Origin: Phoma sp. XZ068
Lineage: Eukaryota > Ascomycota > Dothideomycetes > Pleosporales > Didymellaceae
Assembly: GCA_004835665.1 (NCBI GenBank)
Contig: RBKR01000029.1
Location: 186,001 to 250,000 of the forward strand
Direction of reading: 5' to 3'
Length of the DNA: 64,000 nt
In this document: positions 54,163-63,998 of the stretch, piece after piece
How positions within the stretch are numbered: the first letter of the stretch is position 1
Layout of the letters: each line of letters opens with the position of its first letter
Notes under the pieces: model-generated
The model's database searches: none
The model's input: the letters and a program-made list of their open reading frames with translations, nothing else
Told to the model about the DNA's origin: nothing
Translations under genes and position numbers: made by a program

Positions 54163-55464
54163 CTATGGCTGCTTGAACCACCGATGCACACACCCGCAGA
54201 GACTCTCCCACAGAACCTGATCTTCGCCCCGCAGCCACTCCAGCACGACTTCGCCGGCCAGCTGCACGACTGTGATGCGAAAGGCCAACTTGGTCTTCCT
54301 CTCAATAGCAACATCGCGGACTTCCATTTGGGCCTCCCGCTTGCGCCGCTCGTATGCTCGTCGGTATGCTCTGCCCCATACGTTTTCTGACGCTTCGCCG
54401 ACGCCAGTTGCTGTCGACGTGTTCCACCTCCACACCAAGTCCAAGGCCGACAACTGATCGTTCAATTTGTCGACAGCGGCAGAGCCAGTGATGGAAGAGG
54501 GTAGCGAGATATTATACGAAGTAGGAAAAGGCAACAAATCATGTGGAAAGCTACCACCCGGCGGCCGAGCAATGCTATTCCGCGGTCTCAAATCACCAAA
54601 GCTCCACGCAACGACCCACCTCTTTGTCCCCGTCTTCGTCCCTGGATCGAGCACGCCCACAGCCCAATTTGCGACACCGTGCGACTTGAGGAGCTCAACG
54701 ATGGCTTTGGCGCTGGAAAGTTTGCCGAGCATGCTGCTGTACCATGTCACTTTGCTACGGAGAACGAGCGACTCTTCGACAATCCGTGTGACGAAGCCGA
54801 GATCGCCGCCAGGGCAGACCATTTCGTTGTTGGAACCGGTGCAGATGGCGTTGGGTCCCGTAGCCTTTCCTTCGCCACTGAGAGATTTCTCCATCTCGTC
54901 GAAGTCGCTGAAGAAGGGTGGATTGCAGATTGTAAAGTCTAGCTGCTGTGTGCCTAGAGCTTCGAGTGGAATCAAAGGCATCGACGAGGTAGAGTGCAGC
55001 ATCTTCGTTCTGCTTAACAGGTTGTTTTTGGCGAAGTTGGCAGCCGCAGACTCAAATGAAGTCTTATCAATGTCGATTGCACACATGGTCCAGTTTGGCC
55101 GGCTCTTCATGCATAGCATTGCATAGATGCCTGATGCACCCGTGCCGATGTCCAGGCCAGTGACCTTCCTCTCGGATTCATATTTGTTAGAGTAGGATGG
55201 TGATGTAGAGTCAAGCAAGCCTTGGATCCACGATACATAGTTCCAGCGGTTGGGTATGGGCGGGCAGAGGCGATTATCTGGGAGGGAGAGTTCAAGGCCA
55301 AAGTCGACTTTGAGAATGGCTTTGGATAAGGACTGAAGAGTGCTGGGATCTTGAAAGTCGAGCTTGCCGGTACACGCTTGCCATGTTTGCTTGAAGTCTG
55401 GATCAGCTTTGGCAAGTCCTTTGAAGTCGACCGTGCTGTACGGCGGACGTTGTGCTAGGTCCAT
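54163..55464 (-). CDS. METTL16-type RNA N6-adenosine methyltransferase
   Basis: S-adenosylmethionine-dependent methyltransferase of the METTL16/YbiN family (former DUF890), known in fission yeast to methylate a U6 snRNA adenosine beside the 5' splice-site-binding sequence. Single exon, 433 residues. It begins with the family's FKGLAKADPDF segment, then the RLCPPIPNRWNYVSWIQGLL motif, the SAM-binding GLDIGTGASGIYAML, AIDIDKTSFESAAANFAKNN, and the catalytic NPPF in DFTICNPPFFSDF at about residue 179. GEGKATGPNAICTGSNNEMV and GGDLGFVTRIVEESL also fit. The C-terminal 130 residues are basic (YRRAYERRKREAQMEVRD), shorter than the vertebrate regions that bind MAT2A mRNA, so a U6-only role is likely. 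Confidence 0.9.
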   Translation of the reverse strand: MDLAQRPPYSTVDFKGLAKADPDFKQTWQACTGKLDFQDPSTLQSLSKAILKVDFGLELSLPDNRLCPPIPNRWNYVSWIQGLLDSTSPSYSNKYESERKVTGLDIGTGASGIYAMLCMKSRPNWTMCAIDIDKTSFESAAANFAKNNLLSRTKMLHSTSSMPLIPLEALGTQQLDFTICNPPFFSDFDEMEKSLSGEGKATGPNAICTGSNNEMVCPGGDLGFVTRIVEESLVLRSKVTWYSSMLGKLSSAKAIVELLKSHGVANWAVGVLDPGTKTGTKRWVVAWSFGDLRPRNSIARPPGGSFPHDLLPFPTSYNISLPSSITGSAAVDKLNDQLSALDLVWRWNTSTATGVGEASENVWGRAYRRAYERRKREAQMEVRDVAIERKTKLAFRITVVQLAGEVVLEWLRGEDQVLWESLCGCVHRWFKQP

Positions 55465-55720
55465 AAGTCCGGTCTGAGATTTCCCAGGTCAGAGCAACAG
55501 CTTTGTGATGTTAGTGTGACGCCGATTGCTTGCCCAGATGTGTGAAGCTTGAAGTTGCAATCCGGCGCTCGGGCCACCGCACGCTGATTCGCTGGGATGA
55601 AGTCATGAAGACAAGATGGAGTGAAGAAAGGTGGATATTTGTTGAACAATAGAAAGTCATATCGACGCCCGCTTACCCAGTCCATCTATGTGCTTTTCTA
55701 GAACGCCGCGCATAACAATC

Positions 55721-56572
55721 TCAGATCAGGAACGGCCCATCGAATGCACCATCTGGCTCCTGCAACCGCAGCAGATCAAGACTAGGCGCTGTGTTGGGCT
55801 TGTAGAAACCAAGCAGCTGCTCCATGTCGTGCTCGTTCATAGAACACAGGTCGTCGAGGGAGTAAGCTTCGCAGACCTTGATCATCCTACACTGTGTCAG
55901 CAAAGATGTCTTGGCAGGTGAGGGTGTGCATACCATTGCATGCGCTTCGGGCCCTCGGAGATGTCTGGCGCGACCTGCCGAAGCTTCTTGCGCAACAAGC
56001 CTACTCTTGTGATGGCCATGCCGACGTTCGGGGGCAGGCTGGCAGCAATTTGGCGCCTCACGATGTTTGCCAGCTTTGGGCCTTTGCCATTCGTGCTGAC
56101 CATGATCTGGAGCGGCCCGTCGCGGTGCACACTGCCAAAGTAGAAGTCGCACTCTGGCGGCACATCGGCAATGTTCGCAGCTATCCTCCGTTCCTTGCAC
56201 AGCTTCCAGATCTGCGAGGAAGCCTCTGGGTCGTCGACGGCGGTCAGCACCATGTCGACGCCGTCGAGATCGGAGGGCTCGAACTTGCGGTCGACATAGT
56301 CGACCTGCTTCTGCTCGATGCGGTAGGCGACCTCGGGGTTCAGGCCGTCGCGCGGGGAGACGACGGTGATTTTGGCGTCGGCATTGAGGACGTTCACGAT
56401 GCGGCCGGCGGCGACCTGTGCTACCGTCAATGGTCAATCACTATCGCGTGCGCAGGGCAGCAGCACTCACTTCGCCGCCACCGACGACCAGCACGCGCTT
56501 GTTGCGGATCTGCCAGGCCAGAATCAGCGAGCCGCCGCCCTGGATCTCTGGGTAGTCGTGCTCGTGCGCCAT
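55721..56572 (-). CDS. MET8: Siroheme synthase Met8 (precorrin-2 dehydrogenase/ferrochelatase)
   Basis: Catalyses the last two steps of siroheme synthesis, NAD-dependent oxidation of precorrin-2 and iron insertion; siroheme is the cofactor of sulfite and nitrite reductases. Exons 56572-56471, 56415-55934 and 55886-55721; 249 residues, close to yeast Met8. The Rossmann loop is KRVLVVGGGEVAAGRI at about 24-39, split by the first intron. Substrate-site residues lie in TAVDDPEASSQIWKLC, with the catalytic Asp in this segment, followed by NIADVPPECDFYFGSVHRDG and the STNGKGPKLANIVRRQI motif. The last intron is in phase 2 and reconstitutes RMQWMIKVCEAYSLDDL. It is divergent from VAC1. Confidence 0.93.
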
Positions 56573-56944
56573 GGTGGGAAGTCTGTGGAGGAGCAGCGGC
56601 GCATGCTGCGCGGAGATGTGAGCCTCATCGCATGGCGTCACGGCCAAGCCTTGCACTGCACCGAGGACCTGGACGGCAGCGCTATCGATAGGCGGCGGCA
56701 GTCAACGGCGATGCATTTGTCACGTCTGCTGCCATCCAAGCCTTGGTAATAAACGACCATCCAACAATACGGATGCACACTCTGCTGCACGAGTGTTAGG
56801 CGTACAGCGGCCCAGCATGCACGATGCTCATGCACAGGCACAGCACAGGAATCCTTGCGCCACGCCCACGCCTAGCGCTCCTCCGTAACTCCGCCGCGCG
56901 ACCCACGCAGGCTGCATCTCTCCCAGCACTCGTCTTCTCCCACC
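56573..56944. promoter_or_regulatory. Shared upstream region of MET8 and VAC1
   Basis: 372 bp between two divergent start codons. No TATA box or recognised sulfur-regulator site (MET-type) stands out. Confidence 0.45.
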
Positions 56945-59065
56945 ATGGCCTCCCGCAGGTCCCTGGGCGGCGGTCGCGTACTGGGGAGCGGGAGGAACCT
57001 GTCGCCCGCCGTGTCGCCGGCTCCCGCGCCCGCGCCGCACGCCCCGCAAGCACACCACCGCCATGTCCGCCATGCGAGCCTGCTGTCGCCCTCGGAGAGC
57101 TCGCTGTCGCTGAGCAGCCAGACGTCCAACAGCCCCGCCAGCACCGCCGAGCCGCGCGAGGACATTGGCAGCAAGGTCCTGCTGGGGCCGAGCGAGAATG
57201 CCGCTGCTCGTGCGAGTAGCCGGCTGGCGTGTCCCATCTGCAACGAGGACATGGTATGCCGTAGCTCTTGCCCATGTCTACGTGCTCTGACTGATAACGG
57301 CAGGTCACGCTCCTCCAGCTCAACCGGTACGGCCCCCTCTTGCACCTTTCCATCGTGCACCCCTAACCGCCACAGACATCTCGACGACAACCACCAGAAC
57401 CTCGTCGAGGAAGAGCAGGATGAGGTCAAGAACTGGTTCGAGGAGCAGATGGTCAAGGCGAAGAAGTTCCAGCCGCTCGCCGTCCTGAACCAGAAGCTCA
57501 AAGGCCTCGACGTCTTCGAATCGAACAGCGCGCCCACGCCGCCGCCCGCCTCGCATGCCCGCAGCAGCTCCAACTCCCGCATCGGCCACGAAACCCCGCC
57601 CGCCCCCGTCATTCGCAGAGACCCCGAGGAAGACGTCACCAGAGCCCATTGGCAGAGGCCAGGGTACCGAGACGTCTGTTCAGATCCAGTCTGTGGCCGG
57701 CCGCTCACAGCTTCTGGAATGGCACTGGGCAACAGCCAGACAGCCGTCAACTGCAGACAGTGTGGCCAATTGTTCTGCGAGGACCACACCCTGTACCAGA
57801 TGAAGCTGTCCCGCGCAGCGAAACACGAGCCAGTGCGAGGCATCTGGTGTCGAGTCTGCGAGACCTGCTACAAGTCGAGAGAAGGCTACAACGACCACCA
57901 CGGCTTTGAGCGCAACCACTTTGACGAGTTTGCCAAGATTCGGCGGAAGAAGGTCGACAGAGAACACATGGAAGTCAGCAGGCTGGAAAAGCGCCTTACC
58001 AAGCTGACCCAGTTGCTCGCCGACCCGCCGCCAGTTGAGGAGACACCAGCCACGGGAGCCTGGTTTGGATTGTCTACCGTTGGCATAAACACAGCGAAGA
58101 ACCAGCGCAAAGCCCTGGAACAGTCCATCATCACCTGGGAGGAGGACGCGAAAGTCTCGCATTGCCCATTCTGCCAGCAAGAGTTCTCGACATACACATT
58201 TCGACGGCACCACTGCCGCATGTGCGGACGGGTGGTATGCGGCGATCCTAGCACTGGATGCTCAACAGAGATTGGGCTGAATATAAATCCAAAGAAGTCA
58301 GAAAAAGCAACAGACCAGATGAGCGTCGATGTGCGCATGTGCAAGGACTGCAACCACACCCTGTTCAGCAGAAGCGACTTCGAGCGCGCAATGGCCGAGC
58401 GGCCAAAAGACCAACGCTCCTACGAAAACCTAGCACAATTCGAACGAGGCATCCGACTACTCCTCCCACGCTTCCAGAAGCTCTTAACAGCCCTCCAAGA
58501 CCCCGAAAAACCACCAACACCCCAACAACTTACCGACGCCACAAAAGTGCGCAAACGCCTCATGGACGCCTTCGCCCAATTCGACGCAGCCGCAAAACGC
58601 ATCCGCGACCTGCCCACCGACTCGCCCACACAAAAACGCCTCCAAACAGCCGTCTACCAACAAGCCTACAGTTTCCTAAGCCTACACATGCTCCCTCTCC
58701 GCGCCCTCCCCAAAATCCTCAAACACGCCGCCCCGCAAGGCCGACACCCCGGTGGCGCCGGCGCCCTCGCAGCCATCAAAGCCCACGACCGAAGCACCGG
58801 CAGCGTCGTCAGCAGCAGCGAGGTATCAGCCATGGAATCTGAGGAGAAGGAGTTGCGCGAACGGCTTATTGTGCTGGAGGAGCAGAAGTTCATGGTTAGT
58901 GAGATGGTGGCGGATGCGACGAGGCATCGGCGATTTGACGAGCAGACTAGCCTTGCGCAGAATTTGGAGGATTTGAATGTCGAGATTGATCAGGTTAATG
59001 GGCAACTGGGTCAGTTGGATTTTGCGGGGGTATATCAGGGTGGTGGTGGAACGGGGGTTGGGTAG
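56945..59065 (+). CDS. VAC1: Vac1/Pep7-type FYVE protein (rabenosyn-like)
   Basis: Endosomal tether that binds phosphatidylinositol 3-phosphate and Rab5, needed for Golgi-to-vacuole traffic. Exons 56945-57253, 57304-57326 and 57376-59065; 673 residues. The second exon is a 23-nt microexon between introns of 50 and 49 bp. Together they build an N-terminal C2H2 finger at 96-117, CPICNEDMVTLLQLNRHLDD followed by NH, typical of Vac1 and rabenosyn. LEVEQDEV-type sequence follows. A cysteine-rich region (about 195-260) is a second, variant FYVE: CRQCGQLFCEDH. The main FYVE is at about 375-450 with the RRHHCRMCGRVVC core. The C-terminal helical region contains the Rab-binding segment. Confidence 0.92.
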   Translation: MASRRSLGGGRVLGSGRNLSPAVSPAPAPAPHAPQAHHRHVRHASLLSPSESSLSLSSQTSNSPASTAEPREDIGSKVLLGPSENAAARASSRLACPICNEDMVCRSSCPCLRALTDNGRSRSSSSTGTAPSCTFPSCTPNRHRHLDDNHQNLVEEEQDEVKNWFEEQMVKAKKFQPLAVLNQKLKGLDVFESNSAPTPPPASHARSSSNSRIGHETPPAPVIRRDPEEDVTRAHWQRPGYRDVCSDPVCGRPLTASGMALGNSQTAVNCRQCGQLFCEDHTLYQMKLSRAAKHEPVRGIWCRVCETCYKSREGYNDHHGFERNHFDEFAKIRRKKVDREHMEVSRLEKRLTKLTQLLADPPPVEETPATGAWFGLSTVGINTAKNQRKALEQSIITWEEDAKVSHCPFCQQEFSTYTFRRHHCRMCGRVVCGDPSTGCSTEIGLNINPKKSEKATDQMSVDVRMCKDCNHTLFSRSDFERAMAERPKDQRSYENLAQFERGIRLLLPRFQKLLTALQDPEKPPTPQQLTDATKVRKRLMDAFAQFDAAAKRIRDLPTDSPTQKRLQTAVYQQAYSFLSLHMLPLRALPKILKHAAPQGRHPGGAGALAAIKAHDRSTGSVVSSSEVSAMESEEKELRERLIVLEEQKFMVSEMVADATRHRRFDEQTSLAQNLEDLNVEIDQVNGQLGQLDFAGVYQGGGGTGVG

Positions 59066-60282
59066 CGGTGGGGTAGGAGTAGTGCATGGATGAATTTTAA
59101 ATTCTACAGACGAAGAGTTTCTGTGGGATGGCGAGGGTACAGAATTATCAAGAGCGGTTTCACAGCTTACATCACTGCTATCAATCGATGGGTGTTAAGG
59201 CGCTGACGGATAGCGCGTTGTAAATGTAGATATATGAGTGGTTTGTTGTTCGCCCACCTCCTCCACACTTTCAGGAAATATATCTCATTCACACTTATAG
59301 CATCTGTACACTTGTTCCCTCCACGCAGTCACCCACATCATCGCTACCGAACACACCGCTTACCTGATCTCCTCGCCGGGATGAATGCATAAAGGATGAA
59401 GAGAGGATAAACCTGATACCGACGAAACTTATGCTGGTGACAAAGGGGGATAGAAATTTTGAAGGCTTGACGGGGGTAAGTTGTGCTGTAGTTATTGGTA
59501 AGAGAGAGATTGAGGTGGGAGATTGGATCGTGCAGGCAGGCACATTTATACCGTAACCCGACACACATCTACTCGTACACCTAGAGTGGACTAAGATATT
59601 GAATGAGAACTATACACCTCCACATTACCCAGCACGCATGCTAAGAACGAATAAGTAAGATTGTATATGTAATATTTTAATGGCTTATTCTTTTGTGCTC
59701 ATCTTCATAGGTTATCTTTGCGTGGATGGACTTCGTGTATATAGCTGTGTAGGACCAAGTGAACACGTAAATCAAGCATTCGTGTTATATGTACAAAAGG
59801 ACTGTAAGCTTTTGAGATGAACGTATTTACCTTTAAAAAAAAACTGGGGCTTCTTGGTAGATATAGTTGTGTTGGGCTGGATTACCCAGGTTCTTCTCGA
59901 AGTAGGACTCATTTTTACATACTACATGTTATAGCAAAACTCGGAAATGCAGCACGAATAAAGGTCGTGCATAGTCAAGAATGTCTCCTTTTCTGGACTT
60001 GGGTTTCCACTGCCTTCTCACGTTTTTCCAACGCTTTTCTCTCTCCGAATGCGTACGTCGTATCTTCGCTGCCACTGCCAAAGTATGTTCCATGTTCTTA
60101 TCGCGGCTCATTAACAATAATAAATGGATCCACCAAGAAATGGCCTCAAGCTCTTTATATTAAGTATGACTGTTATTACATCAAAACATCGCTTACTCTG
60201 ATCTCCTTCCCCTTCTCCAAACTTTTGTCTGACCCTTACTTCATATTTTCTCATCATCCCTCTCCCTCCCACGCCCATCCGC
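59066..60282. other. 1.2-kb intergenic region between convergent genes
   Basis: Holds the 3' flanks of VAC1 and the paraoxonase-like gene; A/T-rich around 59,600-60,200. No gene supported. Confidence 0.6.
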
Positions 60283-61509
60283 CTATCTCGGCTCGCAGAC
60301 AACAATAAAAGGACTAACCGCGCCGCCGAGAAACAGCCTCGAGGTCTTTACATCGTGGACGACTGTTGTCGCGCCGCTAATGAAGGTGGCGTCTTTATCT
60401 TCAATCACCTTCGTGACTTCATACTCCAACTTATCACCACCCCCAACCTTTTTAATTCTGAACACCGTCGCAGGCGAGATATGCTCGTACGGATCCCCCA
60501 GACTCTTCATCGTCTGCCTTGTATCCGGAAACCCGGGGACCCACAAATCTCCCTTCGCATCGGGCGTAATATTATCAAGCGGCATGCCCACGTGAATAGT
60601 ATGCAACTGCGTCAACGTCTGGTTTGGCTGTAATGTAAACACCTTAACCGTGCCATCCGCTGAACTAGGCACGTAAATGAGGCCATCTTCGCCCTTTGCC
60701 AGTCCGTTCGGGAACTTGAGGTTCTTCCTGATGTCGATGCCGGGCGGGGCGGACGCAGAGTGGCATTCCCCCGTGTAGGAGCAGTACGCCACGGTTCCGC
60801 CGCCAATGACGGGCTCCAGGCTTTTGCGCCATCCAACCTTGGCGCCATGGTCGTTGGTGACGAGGAAGGCGCCGCCGCCGATGGCGGCAGGGCGGTTGGG
60901 CGACCAGATGGCGGGTGAGGCGATGGTGCGGAGGTGGTTCATTTGGTCGTTTCCGCGCTTGAATTCGAAGACTTCAACGGTGGCGTTGGCGCCCATTTCC
61001 TCTGCGTCGAAAAAGGTCCCGTGGTAGGGCGCGACGTTGGGGAAGTAGAAGTGGATGGTTGAGTCGTCGATGGATTCGCCTGTGAAGCCGACGGTGTCGA
61101 GGATAGCGTCGTCGCGCGCGCCGAAAGAACCTGTTGGCATGATGGTGCGGTGGGAGAAGAATCCATTGGGCGCGATTGAGTCGATGTCCAGTGCGATGAT
61201 CTCAGATCCGGTTGGTCTGCGGCCGGAAGTGTCGAGTTTCGAGATTGCGGGATTCCATGCCATCCTGCTCTTGGTGCCGGCGCACGCGGCGTACAGAACC
61301 CTCTCTTGCTCATCAAGCCATAGATCCTCGCAGGCCTCTAACTGCGGGTGCTCGATGCGTTGGCACGTGTAGGGGAATTCATCGATGCTTTGGATCACGC
61401 GGCCCAGGCCCAGGCTAACGGTGAGGATGTCTTTGATGAGGAATTGGTAGATTGCGGCCGACCAGGCGACGACCGCGCTGTAGTAAATGAGGTTGCCTAT
61501 CGACGGCAT
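60283..61509 (-). CDS. Paraoxonase/SMP-30-like calcium-dependent beta-propeller lactonase
   Basis: Single exon, 408 residues from MPSIGNLIYYSA. Upstream codons in the same frame contain no ATG. The N-terminus is a membrane anchor (IGNLIYYSAVVAWSAAIYQF). The remainder is a six-bladed propeller of the paraoxonase / strictosidine synthase-like type: EACEDLWLDEQERVLYAACA, the calcium-site motif SIAPNGFFSHRTIM, LVTNDHGAKVGWRKS with a catalytic-type His/Asn-Asp pair, KFPNGLAKGEDGLIYVPSSA, MPLDNITPDAKGDLWVPGFP. The family hydrolyses lactones and aryl esters; exact substrate unknown. Likely anchored in ER or plasma membrane facing the lumen or outside. Confidence 0.85.
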   Translation of the reverse strand: MPSIGNLIYYSAVVAWSAAIYQFLIKDILTVSLGLGRVIQSIDEFPYTCQRIEHPQLEACEDLWLDEQERVLYAACAGTKSRMAWNPAISKLDTSGRRPTGSEIIALDIDSIAPNGFFSHRTIMPTGSFGARDDAILDTVGFTGESIDDSTIHFYFPNVAPYHGTFFDAEEMGANATVEVFEFKRGNDQMNHLRTIASPAIWSPNRPAAIGGGAFLVTNDHGAKVGWRKSLEPVIGGGTVAYCSYTGECHSASAPPGIDIRKNLKFPNGLAKGEDGLIYVPSSADGTVKVFTLQPNQTLTQLHTIHVGMPLDNITPDAKGDLWVPGFPDTRQTMKSLGDPYEHISPATVFRIKKVGGGDKLEYEVTKVIEDKDATFISGATTVVHDVKTSRLFLGGAVSPFIVVCEPR

Positions 61510-61936
61510 CCTAGCTATTGATACTACAGAGAAAGCAACAGAAAGGAGAAAATCCAATGTGTAAAGAAAGAGTTGATGTTGAAGATAGACTAAACCGGAG
61601 TGAGGTAGACTAGGGGCTTGGTATGGAGAAAGGCCCCTCCATCAGGCCAGCATCAGCCCTCTACGCGAGCACGTGGGCGCAGGGGTAGGGTCCGACGCAT
61701 TGCATCCACATTCTATCCATCCGTGGAGCTAGACAGATGTCTGGCGTTGTAAAATGCATTCTAGATGATCGTACTTACCGAGGTGAATGAAGCACTCATG
61801 AGCCTAGAGCCATATGACGTCAAATTATTAATCTAGCCATCCATACACCCGAATGTGTACCTCCACTGCAGCCGACCAACGTCGATCCTGCAACAAACGC
61901 GCCTTCCAAGCATACAAAAAACATTAACTCTTCAAA
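61510..61936. promoter_or_regulatory. Shared upstream region of the paraoxonase-like and HAD genes
   Basis: 427 bp between divergent start codons, including a CACGTG E-box (near 61671) in the sequence GAGCACGTGGGC. No TATA box recognised. Confidence 0.45.
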
Positions 61937-62662
61937 ATGACACCATCAGCATCATTCGACGTAATCGGCACATGCTTCGACTTCGACGTCCCCATAACTG
62001 CCATCCACGCGCGTCTCGGCGCCAGACTAAGCGCCACCAAAATAGACCCTAAAACCCTCTTCTTCGCGTGGTTCTACGCCGCGCAGCGAGACTTCACATA
62101 CGCCTCGCTGGCTGGGGCGTACAAGCCGATTGCTGAGATCCTCAGGTTGACGTTCAAACGCGCCTGTTTGGTCGTCGACCTGCCCGCGGACGCTGTAAGC
62201 GACGAGGATGTTACGGAAATCATGAAAGCTTTCAAGAGCATGGAACCGCGCGAAGGACTGAAAGAGTGTTTCGATGGCTTAAGAGATGCGGGTTGGGATG
62301 TGTATGGTGTGACTAACGGCGGTGTGGAGACGTCGCTTGCGTACTTCCACGGTGCTAACATTGAGCTTGATGAGGCACATCTGCTGTCGTGTGATGATTT
62401 GAGGGTTGCGAAGCCGGATGGTAGGGTGTATGAGCGTGCGCAGGGTCACTTGACGAAGCAGGGATTGGGGGACGGAAAGAGGTGGTTTGTTGCGGCGCAT
62501 GCGTGGGATTTGCTTGCCGCGAGGGCGGCGGGGTTTAAGACGGCGTACTTGGACTTCGAGGAGCATGACCCGGTGACGGAGGTTTTTGGGGAGTTTGATT
62601 TGTATGCGGGGAGTATGGAGGAGTTGTTACAGAAATTGAAGGAAGTGGGAGGAGCAGTCTAA
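61937..62662 (+). CDS. HAD-superfamily hydrolase, haloacid dehalogenase type II-like
   Basis: Single exon, 241 residues. The four HAD motifs are in place: motif I FDVIGTCFDF with the nucleophile Asp (residue 8), motif II YGVTNGGVETS, motif III lysine in RVAKPDGRVYERA, and motif IV Asp in FVAAHAWDLLAARAAG. The helical cap is inserted after motif I (LFFAWFYAAQRDFTYAS). This is the pattern of (S)-2-haloacid dehalogenases and related fungal hydrolases; the substrate may be a natural carboxylic acid rather than a halogenated one. Motif I has IGTCFDF where dehalogenases usually have YGTLFD, a mild departure. Cytosolic. Divergent from the paraoxonase-like gene. Confidence 0.88.
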   Translation: MTPSASFDVIGTCFDFDVPITAIHARLGARLSATKIDPKTLFFAWFYAAQRDFTYASLAGAYKPIAEILRLTFKRACLVVDLPADAVSDEDVTEIMKAFKSMEPREGLKECFDGLRDAGWDVYGVTNGGVETSLAYFHGANIELDEAHLLSCDDLRVAKPDGRVYERAQGHLTKQGLGDGKRWFVAAHAWDLLAARAAGFKTAYLDFEEHDPVTEVFGEFDLYAGSMEELLQKLKEVGGAV

Positions 62663-63392
62663 TCCGTCAGGTCTACGCTGAGATTTGATTAGGATGATAT
62701 CACGGATGTTTCGAGGATCTGTCACCTCGATCGATGTACACGGCACGGAAAGTCATCAAATACAACTCATACGAAAGGCCCAAAGTGGGATGAGCGCATG
62801 CCAGCAAACATCTCGGTGACAATAGTCCGTCATTCCTGCAGTTAATGGTGTCCTTCGGCTGCAATCCACCCTTCATCTATATGATACATTTTCTCTCCCT
62901 GCGGAACTTCAAGGGACCGATTCAGTCGAGGTCTTCATTGCGTTGTGTAGCTAGAATCAACGCAGGGGTCCATCAGCACACCGACCCCGACGTGAATACG
63001 TTCGGCCCACAAACACATGGATCTTCGGTATTCCACTCGAACTAACCAGTCGCCACTACATGATCGAGAACCTTAGATTGTCGGAGCAGCTCGATTTCAA
63101 GCGCAATCATCCATGAGCAATGGAGCATTATTGACGATTGACATCGCGAGCCTTGTTTGTAACCTTGGGGAACTGATGGAGGGGCTCTATTACCATGGGG
63201 AGAAGAGGAGAGCTGTGGTCAAGTCCACCATTATCGTACTGAACTGCATGTATGTTCTGTGCACCGATGCGATAACATCAAACTGATACTAAAGGCAGTA
63301 CATAAGCAGCAGCGTTCAAAAAGCGAGCCCTCCTCGACTCTAACTTTATACGACGAACATGGGAAAATAAGCTAGATTGAAAGTCATCTTTC
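62663..63392. other. 0.7-kb intergenic region
   Basis: Between the HAD gene and the ankyrin gene, both stopping toward it. No gene, repeat or RNA gene supported. Confidence 0.6.
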
Positions 63393-63998
63393 TCATATCA
63401 CGATTCCCTTCCCTTCCAGGATCTCTTTCGGCGTAACACCCTCACTGTTCTTCATATTAACATCGGCCCCGTGAGCCAGCAACCATCGTACGACGTCCTC
63501 TCTACCCGCAGCAGCAGCAGTATGCAAAGGCGTACCGGACGGCCCATCAACCGTTACCTGTTCAGCCACTTCATTCACATCCCCTCCATATTTGAACAAT
63601 GCCTCCAATATATCAATCCTCCCGTTGCAACTCGCCGAGCGCATAGACCTCGACCCTTTGACTACAGCACCATGCTCAAGCAAACACTCGACGATCTCGC
63701 AACTCGCCATCCAGCAAGCTATGTACAGGTTGCGACCTGGTCGATAAAGACGGGAAGTTGGGTGCCTATTAGTTTTGTTCGGATCATATCCATTTTCCAT
63801 AAGATATCGTACAAGCCCGAGATATTTGTTTCGCGGGAAATCCTCGCTACCTGGTCCTCCATGGCACGCCGAACTCAACCAGTCTGCGCAAAGATGCCTC
63901 GTGCGAGAGAAGACGTCGGGGTCAACAGCACGAAACTTGAGTAGAATCGCGAGGGGGTCGTTGTCCAAGGTGGCGTCGAGAGTGTCCATCGTTATCAT
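63393..63998 (-). CDS. Ankyrin-repeat protein, possibly incomplete at the window edge
   Basis: Open frame of 201 residues ending at 63393. Ankyrin helices are clear: YLGLVRYLMENGYDPNKTNR (about 60-79), NLYIACWMASCEIVECLLEH (93-112), GRIDILEALFKYGGDVNEVA, and the canonical last pair TPLHTAAAAGREDVVRWLLA followed by HGADVNMKNSEGVTPKEI. An ATG lies two bases from the window edge, so this may be the true start or an internal methionine of a longer protein. Ankyrin arrays mediate protein contacts; no other domain is visible. Confidence 0.72.
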   Translation of the reverse strand: MITMDTLDATLDNDPLAILLKFRAVDPDVFSRTRHLCADWLSSACHGGPGSEDFPRNKYLGLVRYLMENGYDPNKTNRHPTSRLYRPGRNLYIACWMASCEIVECLLEHGAVVKGSRSMRSASCNGRIDILEALFKYGGDVNEVAEQVTVDGPSGTPLHTAAAAGREDVVRWLLAHGADVNMKNSEGVTPKEILEGKGIVI

